Assembly: GCA_017963875.1 (NCBI GenBank)
Contig: JAGCTA010000406.1
Coordinates: forward strand, 1-20,901
Length of the DNA stretch: 20,901 nt
Direction: 5' to 3'
From: Victivallales bacterium
Lineage (GTDB): Bacteria > Verrucomicrobiota > Lentisphaeria > Oligosphaerales > Oligosphaeraceae
Positions 6,876 through 15,658 of this stretch are shown here, in pieces. The position numbers were made by a program, and so were the translations under genes. The notes under the pieces were generated by a model, which was not told the DNA's origin, searched no databases, and saw only the letters and a list, made by a program, of their open reading frames with translations. The stretch's first letter is position 1. Each line of letters opens with the position of its first letter.

Positions 6876-8654
6876 ATGAGCAGCGAAAAACGAGAGCACG
6901 TTGGTGAAATCACACGCGTCAATGGCCCGATTGTGGAAGCCTGCCACATGGAACATGCTGGTATGCTGGAAGTCGTGGAAGTCAGTGAACTGCGCCTTAT
7001 TGGTGAAGTCATCAGAATTCGCGGCAACGGCATGGCGACTATCCAGGTCTATGAAAATACCAGTGGTCTCAAGCCTGGCGAGGCGGTGTATTGCACGGGG
7101 CGCTCGCTTTCCGTTCGTCTTGGACCTGGCTTGATTGGAACGATTTACGACGGAATCCAACGGCCGCTTGACAGAATCGCGGAAATATCTGGCGCGATGT
7201 TGAAGCGTGGAGAGAAGACAGACCGTCTGGATGTTGCCAAAAAATGGCATTTCAAGCCGACAGCGTCTGTTGGCGACACGTTGAAAGGTGGTGCCGTATA
7301 TGGCGAAGTCCAGGAAACGCTGTCCGTGCTTCATCGAATCATGCTGCCGCCTGATGTTTCGGGAATACTCCTTACGCTTGCTGCTGAAGGAGATTATACA
7401 GGCGAAGAGGAAATGGGAACCATCAAATGCGATGACGGCACTGTGCGGAAACTGACGATGTTCAACCACTGGCCTGTCCGTCGTCCCAGGCCAGTTTCAG
7501 GCAGGCAGACATTGGACAGGCCTCTTCTGACGGGCCTGCGTGTCATTGATACGTTCTTTCCGATTGCAAAGGGCGGTACTGCCGCTATTCCAGGCGGTTT
7601 CGGCACGGGGAAAACCATGACGCAGCAGGCACTTGCCAAATGGTGCAACGCGGATATCATCGTTTACATCGGCTGCGGCGAGCGTGGCAATGAAATGACT
7701 GAAGTGCTTCGTGAGTTCCCAGAACTTGTTGACCCCCGCACGGGGCGGTCTCTGATGGAACGCACGATACTTATCGCCAATACCTCCAACATGCCAGTCG
7801 CCGCACGGGAGGTCAGCATTTACACGGGCATAACGCTTGCGGAGTATTACCGTGACATGGGGTATGATGTCGCTGTCATGGCGGATTCCACGTCGCGTTG
7901 GGCGGAAGCACTGCGCGAATTGTCTGGCCGTTTGGAGGAAATGCCTGCGGACGAAGGATTTCCAGCCTATCTTCCAACGCGTCTGGCCAGTTTCTATGAA
8001 CGAGCGGGAAGCGTGAAGACACTCGGCGGGGCAACGGGGTCGGTATCAGTAATCGGCGCTGTCTCTCCTCCTGGCGGGGACTTTTCCGAACCTGTGACCC
8101 AGCACACGAGCCGATTCATCCGCTGTTTTTGGGCATTGGACCGTAGTCTAGCATACGCTCGCCATTATCCCGCCATCAGTTGGCATGACAGTTACAGCGA
8201 ATATCTTGTGGACATCGCGGGGTGGTGGAATACTACGGATGCGGACTGGAAAAACCATCGCGACCTTCTCATGGAGGTGCTTCAGGAGGAAGTCTCGCTT
8301 CAGAGAATCGCTAAACTTGTTGGACCAGATGCACTTCCAGAACATCAGCGGTTGACGTTGCTCATCGCTGACATCATCAAAAGCGCATTTCTCCAGCAGA
8401 ACAGTTTTGATGAAGTGGATATGTACTGCTCGCCTGCGAAACAAACATGGATGATGGGCCTGCTGGCCATGTTCATCAACCGTTCTCGTGCGCTAGTCAG
8501 AAAAGGGCAGGCGACTCTGGCAGATATCAATGCCATGGACGGGCTGGTCAGCATCCAGAGAATGAAAAGCGAAATCCGCAATGACGACACTAAGGCAATG
8601 GAGGCGCTGACCAGGCGAATTTCCAGTGCGTTGGACCAACTTGAAAGCAGATAA
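6876..8654 (+). CDS. atpA (V-type): V/A-type ATPase catalytic subunit A
   Basis: The product of about 592 residues is the nucleotide-hydrolysing subunit of the A3B3 head. The P-loop is GGFGTGKT at residues 240-247, close to the usual GPFGSGKT, with Lys246 binding phosphate. It is followed by 'QQALAKWCNADIIVYIGCGERGNEM', in which Glu269 is the catalytic base. 'MADSTSRWAEALRELSGRLEEMPADEGFPAYLPTRLASFYERAG' is the standard A-subunit signature, and the A-specific insertion is present between the N-terminal barrel and the P-loop. The frame opens one codon earlier at TTG 6873, but the ATG at 6876 sits ten bases after AGGA (6862-6865) and is preferred. Length is normal for the family. Confidence 0.97.
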   Translation: MSSEKREHVGEITRVNGPIVEACHMEHAGMLEVVEVSELRLIGEVIRIRGNGMATIQVYENTSGLKPGEAVYCTGRSLSVRLGPGLIGTIYDGIQRPLDRIAEISGAMLKRGEKTDRLDVAKKWHFKPTASVGDTLKGGAVYGEVQETLSVLHRIMLPPDVSGILLTLAAEGDYTGEEEMGTIKCDDGTVRKLTMFNHWPVRRPRPVSGRQTLDRPLLTGLRVIDTFFPIAKGGTAAIPGGFGTGKTMTQQALAKWCNADIIVYIGCGERGNEMTEVLREFPELVDPRTGRSLMERTILIANTSNMPVAAREVSIYTGITLAEYYRDMGYDVAVMADSTSRWAEALRELSGRLEEMPADEGFPAYLPTRLASFYERAGSVKTLGGATGSVSVIGAVSPPGGDFSEPVTQHTSRFIRCFWALDRSLAYARHYPAISWHDSYSEYLVDIAGWWNTTDADWKNHRDLLMEVLQEEVSLQRIAKLVGPDALPEHQRLTLLIADIIKSAFLQQNSFDEVDMYCSPAKQTWMMGLLAMFINRSRALVRKGQATLADINAMDGLVSIQRMKSEIRNDDTKAMEALTRRISSALDQLESR

Positions 8655-8688
8655 CAACCTAAACAGCCATAATTAGTGGAAACTTATA

Positions 8689-10065
8689 ATGAAATACTCT
8701 GGATTGGAATACAGCGGCGTGAAAAACATTGACGGACCGCTGGTGTTCATCGATGGCATCCGAGACATCGCGTTTGATGAACTGGTGGAAATTATCTCGC
8801 CCTCTGGTGACAAGAGGCTGGGGCAGGTTCTGGATGTTACGGCGTCAAGTGCCGTTGTGCAGGTTTTTGGAGGCACGGAGACACTGGCACAGGCTGGTAC
8901 AAAGGCGCGGTTCCTTGGGACAAGCCTGCAGATTCCCGTGGCGAAGGATATGCTTGGGCGTGTCTTTGATGGTCTTGGCCGCCCGAAGGACGGTTTGCCC
9001 GCACCATTGACGGTTGAACGCCGTGATGTCAATGGCATGCCTGTCAATCCATTTTCAAGAGAGTATCCACAGGATTTTATCCAGACGGGCATTTCCTCCA
9101 TCGATCTGATGAATACGCTTGTTCGCGGACAGAAACTGCCGATATTTTCAGGCAATGGCCTTCCGCACAACAGAATTGCGGCGCAAATTGCACGGAATGC
9201 GAAGTTGCTTAGCGAGGATGTCGATTTCGCCATTGTTTTTGCTGCGATGGGTGTGAAGCATGACGTGGCGCGTTTTTTCATTGATTCATTCGAGGACTCA
9301 GGCGTGCTTCAGAATGTGGCGATGTTCCTGAGCCTGGCGGACGACCCGTCCGTCGAGCGCCTGATTACTCCGCGAGCCGCACTGACATTCGCTGAATATC
9401 TCGCCTTTGAAGAGGGCATGCATGTTCTGGTCATTATCACAGATATGTCTAATTACTGCGAGGCCTTGCGCGAAATAGCCACGGCGCGCGGCGAAATCCC
9501 TTCCCGAAAAGGGTATCCAGGCTATTTGTACAGCGACCTTGCCTCGATGTACGAGCGTGCAGGACGAATTCGCGGGCGCGAAGGTTCCATTACACAGGTT
9601 CCGATTCTGACAATGCCTTCCGATGACATTTCACACCCCATTCCAGATTTGACGGGATACATCACAGAAGGGCAGATTGTTCTGGACCGCGATTTGTCTC
9701 AGCGTGGCGTTTATCCGCCAGTCGCATGTCTGCCCTCGTTGTCGCGCCTTATGAAAGACGGCATTGGCAAGGGGCATACGAGTGAGGATCATCCGCATGT
9801 GTCATCGCAGTTGTTTGCGGCCTATTCGAAGGTGAAGGACATCCGCGCGCTGGCGACAGTTGTCGGCGAAGAGGAACTTGGAGCCATTGACAAGTTGTAT
9901 CTTAAGTTCGGAGAGGAGTTTGAAAACCGAGTTGTTCGGCAGGGCGAATATGAAAACCGTTCCATAGAAGAATCGCTGGCGATTGCATGGGATGTTCTTA
10001 AGATTTTACCACGCAATGAGTTGACTCGTGTCAGCGAGGATGAACTTAAGAAATTCTACGATTAA
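8689..10065 (+). CDS. atpB (V-type): V/A-type ATPase non-catalytic subunit B
   Basis: The 458-residue product is the regulatory partner of subunit A in the head. It lacks a working P-loop: the equivalent segment is '[19 protein letters not shown]', which is diagnostic of subunit B. '[42 protein letters not shown]' carries the conserved region that contributes an arginine to the catalytic site of the neighbouring A subunit. The C-terminal '[20 protein letters not shown]' helical part is also typical. The gene begins 34 bp after A and is 23 bp before D. The ATG at 8689 has a modest GTGGA-like ribosome site. Confidence 0.97.
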   Translation: MKYSGLEYSGVKNIDGPLVFIDGIRDIAFDELVEIISPSGDKRLGQVLDVTASSAVVQVFGGTETLAQAGTKARFLGTSLQIPVAKDMLGRVFDGLGRPKDGLPAPLTVERRDVNGMPVNPFSREYPQDFIQTGISSIDLMNTLVRGQKLPIFSGNGLPHNRIAAQIARNAKLLSEDVDFAIVFAAMGVKHDVARFFIDSFEDSGVLQNVAMFLSLADDPSVERLITPRAALTFAEYLAFEEGMHVLVIITDMSNYCEALREIATARGEIPSRKGYPGYLYSDLASMYERAGRIRGREGSITQVPILTMPSDDISHPIPDLTGYITEGQIVLDRDLSQRGVYPPVACLPSLSRLMKDGIGKGHTSEDHPHVSSQLFAAYSKVKDIRALATVVGEEELGAIDKLYLKFGEEFENRVVRQGEYENRSIEESLAIAWDVLKILPRNELTRVSEDELKKFYD

Positions 10066-10088
10066 CTCTTCTTGGGGAGGGCACTGCC

Positions 10089-10712
10089 ATGAGTATCATA
10101 AACGTCCCGCCGACAAAGACCAAGCAACTGGAGATGAAGCGTGACCTTGCGATGGCGACCGAGGGTTACTCATTGCTGGAGCAGAAGCGCGAGATTCTTG
10201 TCATGGAACTCATGAACCTGATGGAACGCGCGAAAGCTCTTCAAAAGGAAGTAGATGAATGCCGTGAAAAGGCGTACGGCACAATGAAGCGAGCCGTATG
10301 CACCAATGGCTTCCATGAAATGCGCAATGTTGCCGCAAGCATCCATTATGATCATCACATTGAGATTGGGCAGCGTGTTGTGGCTGGTATTCGTGTGCCA
10401 GTATTTAATCTGAACAATGCCAGATTTGCACCGAAGTTTGGTCTGGTTGGTACGAATTCCCTTGTTGACGGCACGATGGCTGATTTCCTGAAACTGCTGG
10501 ATGCCATAGGGAAAATGGCTGAACTGGAATCGACGGTCATGCTGCTGGCGCGTGAATTGAAGAAAACTCAGCGCCATGTGAATGCACTGGAGCATATTTT
10601 CATTCCCAACTACAAGGATACGCTCAATTACATTGGAGAGGCTTTGGAAAGCAAAGAACTGGAATCTTTCTTTACGATGAAAAAAGTGAAGAAGAACATG
10701 GAGAACCAATAG
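10089..10712 (+). CDS. atpD (V-type): V/A-type ATPase subunit D (central rotor shaft)
   Basis: The 207-residue product opens with the family signature 'NVPPTKTKQLEMKRDLAMATEGYSLLEQKREIL', the first strand of the long antiparallel coiled coil that turns inside the A3B3 head. The C-terminal return helix ('RELKKTQRHVNALEHIFIPNYKDTLNYI') is also typical, including the conserved 'RRVNALE.i.iP' pattern. A strong ribosome site (GGGGAGG, 10074-10080) lies eight bases before the ATG. This is the last recognisable ATPase gene. Subunit D, with F, couples head rotation to the K ring through subunit C. Confidence 0.95.
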   Translation: MSIINVPPTKTKQLEMKRDLAMATEGYSLLEQKREILVMELMNLMERAKALQKEVDECREKAYGTMKRAVCTNGFHEMRNVAASIHYDHHIEIGQRVVAGIRVPVFNLNNARFAPKFGLVGTNSLVDGTMADFLKLLDAIGKMAELESTVMLLARELKKTQRHVNALEHIFIPNYKDTLNYIGEALESKELESFFTMKKVKKNMENQ

Positions 10713-10835
10713 GGCGGTTTGGACGAAGATGATACCGTGTCGTTGTCATTGATGCCAGTTTTCTTGCTTTTTGTGGTTATGCCATTACGTTAGAATTCAA
10801 ATTACAACAAGTTTTAAAAGAAGCAGGTGAATAGA
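10713..10835 (+). other. Gap between ATPase operon and HD-CoaD gene
   Basis: This 123-bp stretch contains no ORF or RNA gene that I can recognise. No convincing hairpin-plus-T-run terminator follows subunit D. A TAGAAT box at 10791-10796 could be a -10, but no good -35 lies 16-18 bp upstream. AGGTG at 10825-10829 is the ribosome site for the next gene. A promoter for the downstream genes is likely somewhere here but is not resolved. Confidence 0.4.
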
Positions 10836-11948
10836 ATGCGTGAATATAGTCACGTGACAGCAGATGAAGCGGAAACCCGAATTAGGGAACTTTTGTCAGA
10901 ACGCAATTTCTATCGTCTGGACTTTGATGGCGTCTGGTTGAAGAAAGTTTTGGAAGCCTATCGTCAGCCGCATCGTTATTTTCATACATTGACCCATTTG
11001 CTGAGCATTTTCGAAAGTATCCGTGAAAACGAATGGGCCGATGAGGAAAATGCAGCCCAGATGATGTTGACGGCGTTGTTCCATGATGTCGTCTGGTATC
11101 CGCAGGGAAATGATAGCGAGCAGCGTTCAGTGCAGGTTTTCGAGTTTTTGATGGCGCAATTGGGCGAACCTTTGCCAGCGAAGACCAAGAAGAAAATCAA
11201 GGAGACGATTCTGGCGACAAGCGATCAGACGGCTACCGATGATTTTGCGGCGCGTTTTCATGACTATGACTGCCAAATCATCATCCATGGGAATTGTGTT
11301 GACCTCATCGCATACGAGTTTCAGATTTTCAGGGAATTCCAGTACTTGAACATGGCGGAGTATCGCAAGGGCCGCAGCGCGTTCTTCGAACGCTTCTCCA
11401 GGCGGTATCCTGGCTGTAAGGAAAACATGAAATTTCTCATTGAGTATCTGGAGCGCCGTCGTCCCAGGGTGGGAATCTACGCTGGCACATTCAATCCGTT
11501 CCACATCGGGCATCTGTCCATTCTGGAGAAAGCGGAGTTGATGTTTGACAAAGTGATTCTCGGTGTCGGTATAAATCCGCAGAAGAAATTTCTCCAGCGT
11601 GACATGCAGTTGAATAAAATCCTTCCGTCCCATGAAGTCGTGGTATTCGACATGCTGATGGTTGACTTGATACGGCAGGAATCCACTTTTGCGGATGTGA
11701 CGTTGGTCAGGGGACTGCGCAATGGCTACGATCTGGACTATGAAATGAACCAGTTGTGCTATATGCAGGAAATGTATCCGCAAATCCAGGCTGTATATAT
11801 TCCCTGCGACAAGAAACTGGAGCATATCAGCAGTTCCATGCTGAATGGCCTCAGGCAGTTTGAAACCCATGGCATGGATGCACTGTACTATCCGAGGAAA
11901 TTCGATTATTACCATCAGCCCATCGAGAGGCTCTTTGGCCTTGAATGA
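10836..11948 (+). CDS. coaD: HD-superfamily phosphohydrolase fused to phosphopantetheine adenylyltransferase (CoaD)
   Basis: The 370-residue product joins two domains. Residues 1-207 match the predicted metal-dependent HD hydrolases of the COG4339 type. Candidate metal ligands are His50 and His54 ('PHRYFHTLTHL'), His83-Asp84 ('ALFHDVVW') and Asp143/Asp145; the family's 'EYR.GR' motif is seen as 'AEYRKGR'. Residues 211-370, about 160 residues and thus a complete CoaD, carry the nucleotidyltransferase motif GTFNPFHIGH (217-226), 'LVRGLRNGYDLDYEMNQ' and 'HISSSML'. CoaD transfers AMP from ATP to 4'-phosphopantetheine, giving dephospho-CoA. The role of the HD domain is unknown. The ATG at 10836 is chosen over GTG 10827 because AGGTG (10825-10829) lies six bases upstream of it. 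Confidence 0.88.
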   Translation: MREYSHVTADEAETRIRELLSERNFYRLDFDGVWLKKVLEAYRQPHRYFHTLTHLLSIFESIRENEWADEENAAQMMLTALFHDVVWYPQGNDSEQRSVQVFEFLMAQLGEPLPAKTKKKIKETILATSDQTATDDFAARFHDYDCQIIIHGNCVDLIAYEFQIFREFQYLNMAEYRKGRSAFFERFSRRYPGCKENMKFLIEYLERRRPRVGIYAGTFNPFHIGHLSILEKAELMFDKVILGVGINPQKKFLQRDMQLNKILPSHEVVVFDMLMVDLIRQESTFADVTLVRGLRNGYDLDYEMNQLCYMQEMYPQIQAVYIPCDKKLEHISSSMLNGLRQFETHGMDALYYPRKFDYYHQPIERLFGLE

Positions 11949-11950
11949 CA

Positions 11951-11979
11951 TTCATAAACAAACCTTGAAACCATATAAA
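11951..11979 (+). promoter_or_regulatory. Possible sigma70-type promoter for the esterase-like gene and its followers
   Basis: TTCATA at 11951-11956 and TATAAA at 11974-11979 are separated by exactly 17 bp, in an AT-rich gap three bases after the coaD stop. Transcription would begin near 11986, leaving a short leader before the start codon at 12009. The -35 box is weak. Confidence 0.35.
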
Positions 11980-11993
11980 ATCAAATTAACAGC

Positions 11994-12000
11994 AAAGGAG
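11994..12000 (+). promoter_or_regulatory. Ribosome binding site that decides the start of the esterase-like gene
   Basis: AAAGGAG ends two bases before ATG 12003 but eight bases before ATG 12009. The second spacing is normal, so 12009 is the likely start. Confidence 0.7.
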
Positions 12001-12008
12001 TAATGACA

Positions 12009-13919
12009 ATGGCTAGAAACGGTTACGGTCACATGGTCCTGGATTATTATGTCGAACGGCTTCGCGACATGAGGGAGAAGCGCAGGAAAATCCTTGATGG
12101 AATAAAGACGCGCGAGGATGCGGAACGTTATCGTGAATATGTCCGCAGTGTGATTGACAAGGCGTTTGTCAAGCCAGAAAAGGTTGCTCTTGAGCCTGTG
12201 GTGACAGGCCGCGTCCAGTGTGAAGGCTATCGAATTGAGAAGGTTCGGATTACAAGCCGCCCAGGGATTTGGGTGACGATGAGCCTGTATATTCCAGATG
12301 GCCTGGCAGGAAAGGCACCTGGCGTCATTGCGACGTGCGGTCATGCGCTTGAGGGAAAAGGATGCGTGACCTATCAGGAATTTGCCATTCGTCTGGCGCG
12401 GAATGGGTTTATCGTCCTGATGGTGGATCCCTTCCAGCAGGGCGAGCGTGACCAATATGTCAATTTGAAGGAACTTGGCATGGCCCAAGGTCTTTGCAAT
12501 GCCCACAACATGATGGGCAAACAATTGGATTTGCTGGATGATTCCTTTGGTTCATGGCGCGTGTGGGACAACCGCTGCGCGCTTGATTATCTGCTTTCGC
12601 GCCCAGAAGTCGATGCCGCGCATATCGGCATCACAGGCAATTCAGGCGGCGGGACGTTGACAGAATGGACGTTTGCCAACGACGACCGTTTCACGATGGC
12701 TGCCCCGAGTTGCCATGTCACAAGTTTCCTGACGAATCTTGAGAACGAGTTGCCGACCGATGCGGAGCAATGTCCCACGGGAGTCATCGGCGCGGGGCTG
12801 GAAATGGTGGATTTGCTGTTTGCGCAGGCACCAAAGCCAGTCAAGCTTCTTGGTCAGAAATATGATTTCTTTGAACGCCGAGGCTTGCAGGAGGCGTATG
12901 AAGATTTGAAGAAGTTCTATGAACACTTTGGCGCAGGCGACAAGGTGGAACTCTTTATCGGACCAACGCAACATGGGTATTCATTCCATAATCAGGAGGC
13001 GATGGTGGACTTTTTCAGGCGGCAGTGCGGCATGGCTGGCGAGCAGTTGAAAATCGAACCGAAGACTCAGACATCCGAGGCGTTGTTTGTGTTGCCAGAA
13101 GGAAATGTGGTCAAGGCTGGCTCTCGCCCGATTTATGAACTGGTTGGTGACATGGCTCGTGATGCAGCCGCAAAACGGCGCGTACCCGCGACCCTGGCTG
13201 AGTGGAAGGCAATGGTCACGAATCTGCTTCAGTTGCCAGAACGCAAGGGTGTGCCGCATTTCAGGATTCCGCGTGCATACGTTGATGCAGACAAAAACGT
13301 TTGGTCGCGTTATGCCATCGAAACAGAGAAGTATGGTGTTCGGGCGATTTTGAAGAAGCGTCTTGTGGACAATTGTGCGCAGACGCTGGATGTCGAAGAG
13401 GACGTCCATGTGTTTCTGCCCAATTTCAGCACGGAGACGGATGCGGCGACTAATGACTGGGTCAAAGGTCTGAATCCAGGTGGCGCATTGTACGCGATTG
13501 ATGCCCGTGGCATTGGCGAGTCCATGATGGAAGAGGAGCGTGATAATGGATTTCTGCAAGGGTATGGCACGGATTTCATGATGTATTGCTTTGGCACCAT
13601 GTTCGGCGAGAGTTATTTTGGACGGAGGGTTTATGATGTCCTCCGCACTCTTGACCTGCTTGTCGCGGAAGGCGCGAAGACGATTCATCTGCACGGGCTT
13701 GGCATGGGAGCGTTGCTGGCGTTGTATTCCGCTCTGTTGCATGACAATGTCATGAGCGTCGAGGAGCATTCCAGTTGGGAGACGTATGAAAGTTGGATTA
13801 CATCATCCGTCATCGACCTGCCGTCTTCCAGTGTCGTCCGAGGCGTTCTCAATCATTTCGATCTGCCAGATTTGCGCAATGCGGTGAAAGCCGCTTTTGC
13901 GGAACGCGTGGCGCGTTAA
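12009..13919 (+). CDS. Alpha/beta hydrolase, acetyl xylan esterase-like, two-domain, cytosolic
   Basis: The 636-residue product has an alpha/beta-hydrolase domain with nucleophile Ser212 in 'GNSGGG'. Candidate acid Asp286 lies in 'QKYDFF' and candidate base His322 in 'TQHGYSF'. The pattern 'RVWDNRCALDYLLSRPEVD...IGITGNSGGG' is that of the acetyl xylan esterase/dienelactone hydrolase-like proteins common in planctomycetes and relatives. A second alpha/beta-like half follows (about residues 380-636), in which the nucleophile-elbow equivalent 'LHGLGMGALLAL' has Gly in place of Ser, so it is probably not catalytic. There is no signal peptide, so the enzyme should act in the cytoplasm, perhaps removing acyl groups from imported sugars. 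The true substrate cannot be told from sequence. Confidence 0.8.
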   Translation: MARNGYGHMVLDYYVERLRDMREKRRKILDGIKTREDAERYREYVRSVIDKAFVKPEKVALEPVVTGRVQCEGYRIEKVRITSRPGIWVTMSLYIPDGLAGKAPGVIATCGHALEGKGCVTYQEFAIRLARNGFIVLMVDPFQQGERDQYVNLKELGMAQGLCNAHNMMGKQLDLLDDSFGSWRVWDNRCALDYLLSRPEVDAAHIGITGNSGGGTLTEWTFANDDRFTMAAPSCHVTSFLTNLENELPTDAEQCPTGVIGAGLEMVDLLFAQAPKPVKLLGQKYDFFERRGLQEAYEDLKKFYEHFGAGDKVELFIGPTQHGYSFHNQEAMVDFFRRQCGMAGEQLKIEPKTQTSEALFVLPEGNVVKAGSRPIYELVGDMARDAAAKRRVPATLAEWKAMVTNLLQLPERKGVPHFRIPRAYVDADKNVWSRYAIETEKYGVRAILKKRLVDNCAQTLDVEEDVHVFLPNFSTETDAATNDWVKGLNPGGALYAIDARGIGESMMEEERDNGFLQGYGTDFMMYCFGTMFGESYFGRRVYDVLRTLDLLVAEGAKTIHLHGLGMGALLALYSALLHDNVMSVEEHSSWETYESWITSSVIDLPSSSVVRGVLNHFDLPDLRNAVKAAFAERVAR

Positions 13920-13944
13920 GTTCAACTGGTCGGGTAAGGCAAAC

Positions 13945-15654
13945 ATGGCAGGACTGGACAGAATACGGGAAATACCGCGGGCGTATCGTCGGGTGGGGCG
14001 GTTCCGTTCCATTATGCGTGTGCTGATGAGATACGGTTTTGACTCGATTGTCGATATTATGCGCAATCGATATGGTCGTTCTCTCAGAAAAATCATTCGG
14101 CCATGGCACGATGACACGGCGTCCGAAATGAAGGGCAAGAGTGTCGGCGAAAGGACTCGACTGATGTTGATTGAACTTGGACCGACGTTTGTCAAACTCG
14201 GTCAGTTGCTGGCGGGGCGTCAGGACATTTTGCCCAAGTCATTTACGGATGAACTGGCGAAATTGCAGGACAGCGTGCCGCCGTTTGGCATGGACGAGGT
14301 TCGCGAACTCATTCGTCAGGAATTCGGAAGTGAACTGGAGACCTTCTTCAGCGAGTTCAACGAGACGCCCGTTGGAGCGGCGTCGATGGCGCAGGGGCAT
14401 CATGCGCGCCTGATTGACGGAACGGAGGTGTTTGTCAAACTACAACGCCCAGGTATCTCAACGAAAATGATGCTGGACGTGGACATCCTACGTCACATGG
14501 CGCAGGTGGTTGAGAGGCACAGTGAGGAATTGGCTCAATTCCAGCCGTCGAAAATCGTCGAGCAATTTGCAAAGGCGCTGGAGCAGGAACTTGATTTTTG
14601 CCATGAACTGAGCAATCAGGAGAAGTTTGCGGCGCAGTTCGAGGGGCGCGAGGGCATTCACGTGCCAAAGGTATATCCAGAATTGAGTTCGCGCCGCGTG
14701 CTTGTCATGGAGTTTATCCGTGGAATTCGCGCAACGGACATGGAAGCGCTCAAATCTTCAGGGATTGACCTGAAGACCTTGAGTTGTCTGGCGGCGGATC
14801 TTGTGTTCGAGCAGTTCTTTGAGCATGGCTTTTACCATTCAGACCCGCATCCAGGCAATATTTTCTTCCTAAGAAGCAATCAGTTGTGCTATGTGGATTA
14901 TGGCCAGTGCGGGCGAATTACTGAAGGCGAGAGAATGCTGTTTGCCAAAATCCTCGGTTATTTGGTGACACGAAATTACAGGGGATGCGCCACCATTCTG
15001 CTGGAACTGACAGAGCACGATGAAGACCCTGATTTGGATGAATTGGAACGAAGCATCGGTGAATTTATTGAAACGCATCTCCATACGCGCCTGTCACGCC
15101 TGGATGTCGCCACGACGCTCAGTGACTGGTATTCATTATGCAAGGCGGAGAAAATAACGCTTCGACCTCAGTTGTACCTGTTGCTGAAAGCGATTGGCGA
15201 GTCTGACAGATTGGGGCGGGAAATGAACCCAGATTTCGAGATTATGAAGCAGTTGCGTCCGTTTGTGCTCAAAATGGCATTCAAGAGGTTCAGTGCGGAC
15301 AATATCCTGCGTGAAATCAATGAAGTTGGAGGCGATTTGTTCACGATGCTCCGTGAGTATCCGCAGACAATCCGCCAGTTCAACCGTCAGTTGGTGCAGG
15401 GGAAGGCGACTCTGAGAGTCAATGCGGACAGCATTGAGAGAATGAATGTCGTATTTGACAGTGTTTTCAACCGCCTTGCCTCGGCGGTGGTGTTGGCTTC
15501 CATGATTATCGGTTCGTCCATTGTTGTCCATGCGAATCCGAAGCCTCACTGGTATGACACGTCCATTCTGGGTGTTGTCGGGTTCCTGTTGTCGGGGATA
15601 TTCGGTGCGGTGCTGCTGGTTGACATCTGGCGCCATAGAAATAAAGGGAATTGA
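13945..15654 (+). CDS. ubiB-like: UbiB/ABC1/ADCK-family atypical kinase-like membrane protein
   Basis: The 569-residue product shows the family motifs in order: 'FVKLGQLLAGRQDILP' (KxGQ region), 'VGAASMAQGH' (Ala-rich loop), Lys165 in 'VFVKLQRPG', 'QELDFCHELSNQEKF', 'GFYHSDPHPGN' (Asp300, Asn305) and the metal site 'VDYGQCG' (Asp318). Two hydrophobic segments close the protein, near residues 515-533 and 540-562. UbiB-type proteins support quinone or other isoprenoid-lipid metabolism through ATPase activity; the exact role here is unknown. The usual DFG is DYG, and the usual 'AQVH' is 'AQGH'. The frame is open back to TTG 13897, inside the previous gene, but the ATG at 13945 with TAAGG five bases upstream is the better start. 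Confidence 0.88.
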   Translation: MAGLDRIREIPRAYRRVGRFRSIMRVLMRYGFDSIVDIMRNRYGRSLRKIIRPWHDDTASEMKGKSVGERTRLMLIELGPTFVKLGQLLAGRQDILPKSFTDELAKLQDSVPPFGMDEVRELIRQEFGSELETFFSEFNETPVGAASMAQGHHARLIDGTEVFVKLQRPGISTKMMLDVDILRHMAQVVERHSEELAQFQPSKIVEQFAKALEQELDFCHELSNQEKFAAQFEGREGIHVPKVYPELSSRRVLVMEFIRGIRATDMEALKSSGIDLKTLSCLAADLVFEQFFEHGFYHSDPHPGNIFFLRSNQLCYVDYGQCGRITEGERMLFAKILGYLVTRNYRGCATILLELTEHDEDPDLDELERSIGEFIETHLHTRLSRLDVATTLSDWYSLCKAEKITLRPQLYLLLKAIGESDRLGREMNPDFEIMKQLRPFVLKMAFKRFSADNILREINEVGGDLFTMLREYPQTIRQFNRQLVQGKATLRVNADSIERMNVVFDSVFNRLASAVVLASMIIGSSIVVHANPKPHWYDTSILGVVGFLLSGIFGAVLLVDIWRHRNKGN

Positions 15655-15658
15655 ACTC

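Noticed and set aside
6750..7469. 239-codon minus-strand ORF opposite the subunit E end and subunit A start
   Set aside because: It overlaps two well-supported ATPase genes and shows no protein-family motif.
10713..10835. Intrinsic terminator after the ATPase operon
   Set aside because: No stable stem followed by a T-run could be found in the gap.
11127..11951. 274-codon minus-strand ORF opposite the HD-CoaD gene
   Set aside because: The plus strand carries clear CoaD and HD motifs over the same stretch, and the minus product has no recognisable domain.
12981..13769. 262-codon minus-strand ORF opposite the esterase-like gene
   Set aside because: A shadow frame of a conserved plus-strand gene; it has no domain motif or ribosome site.
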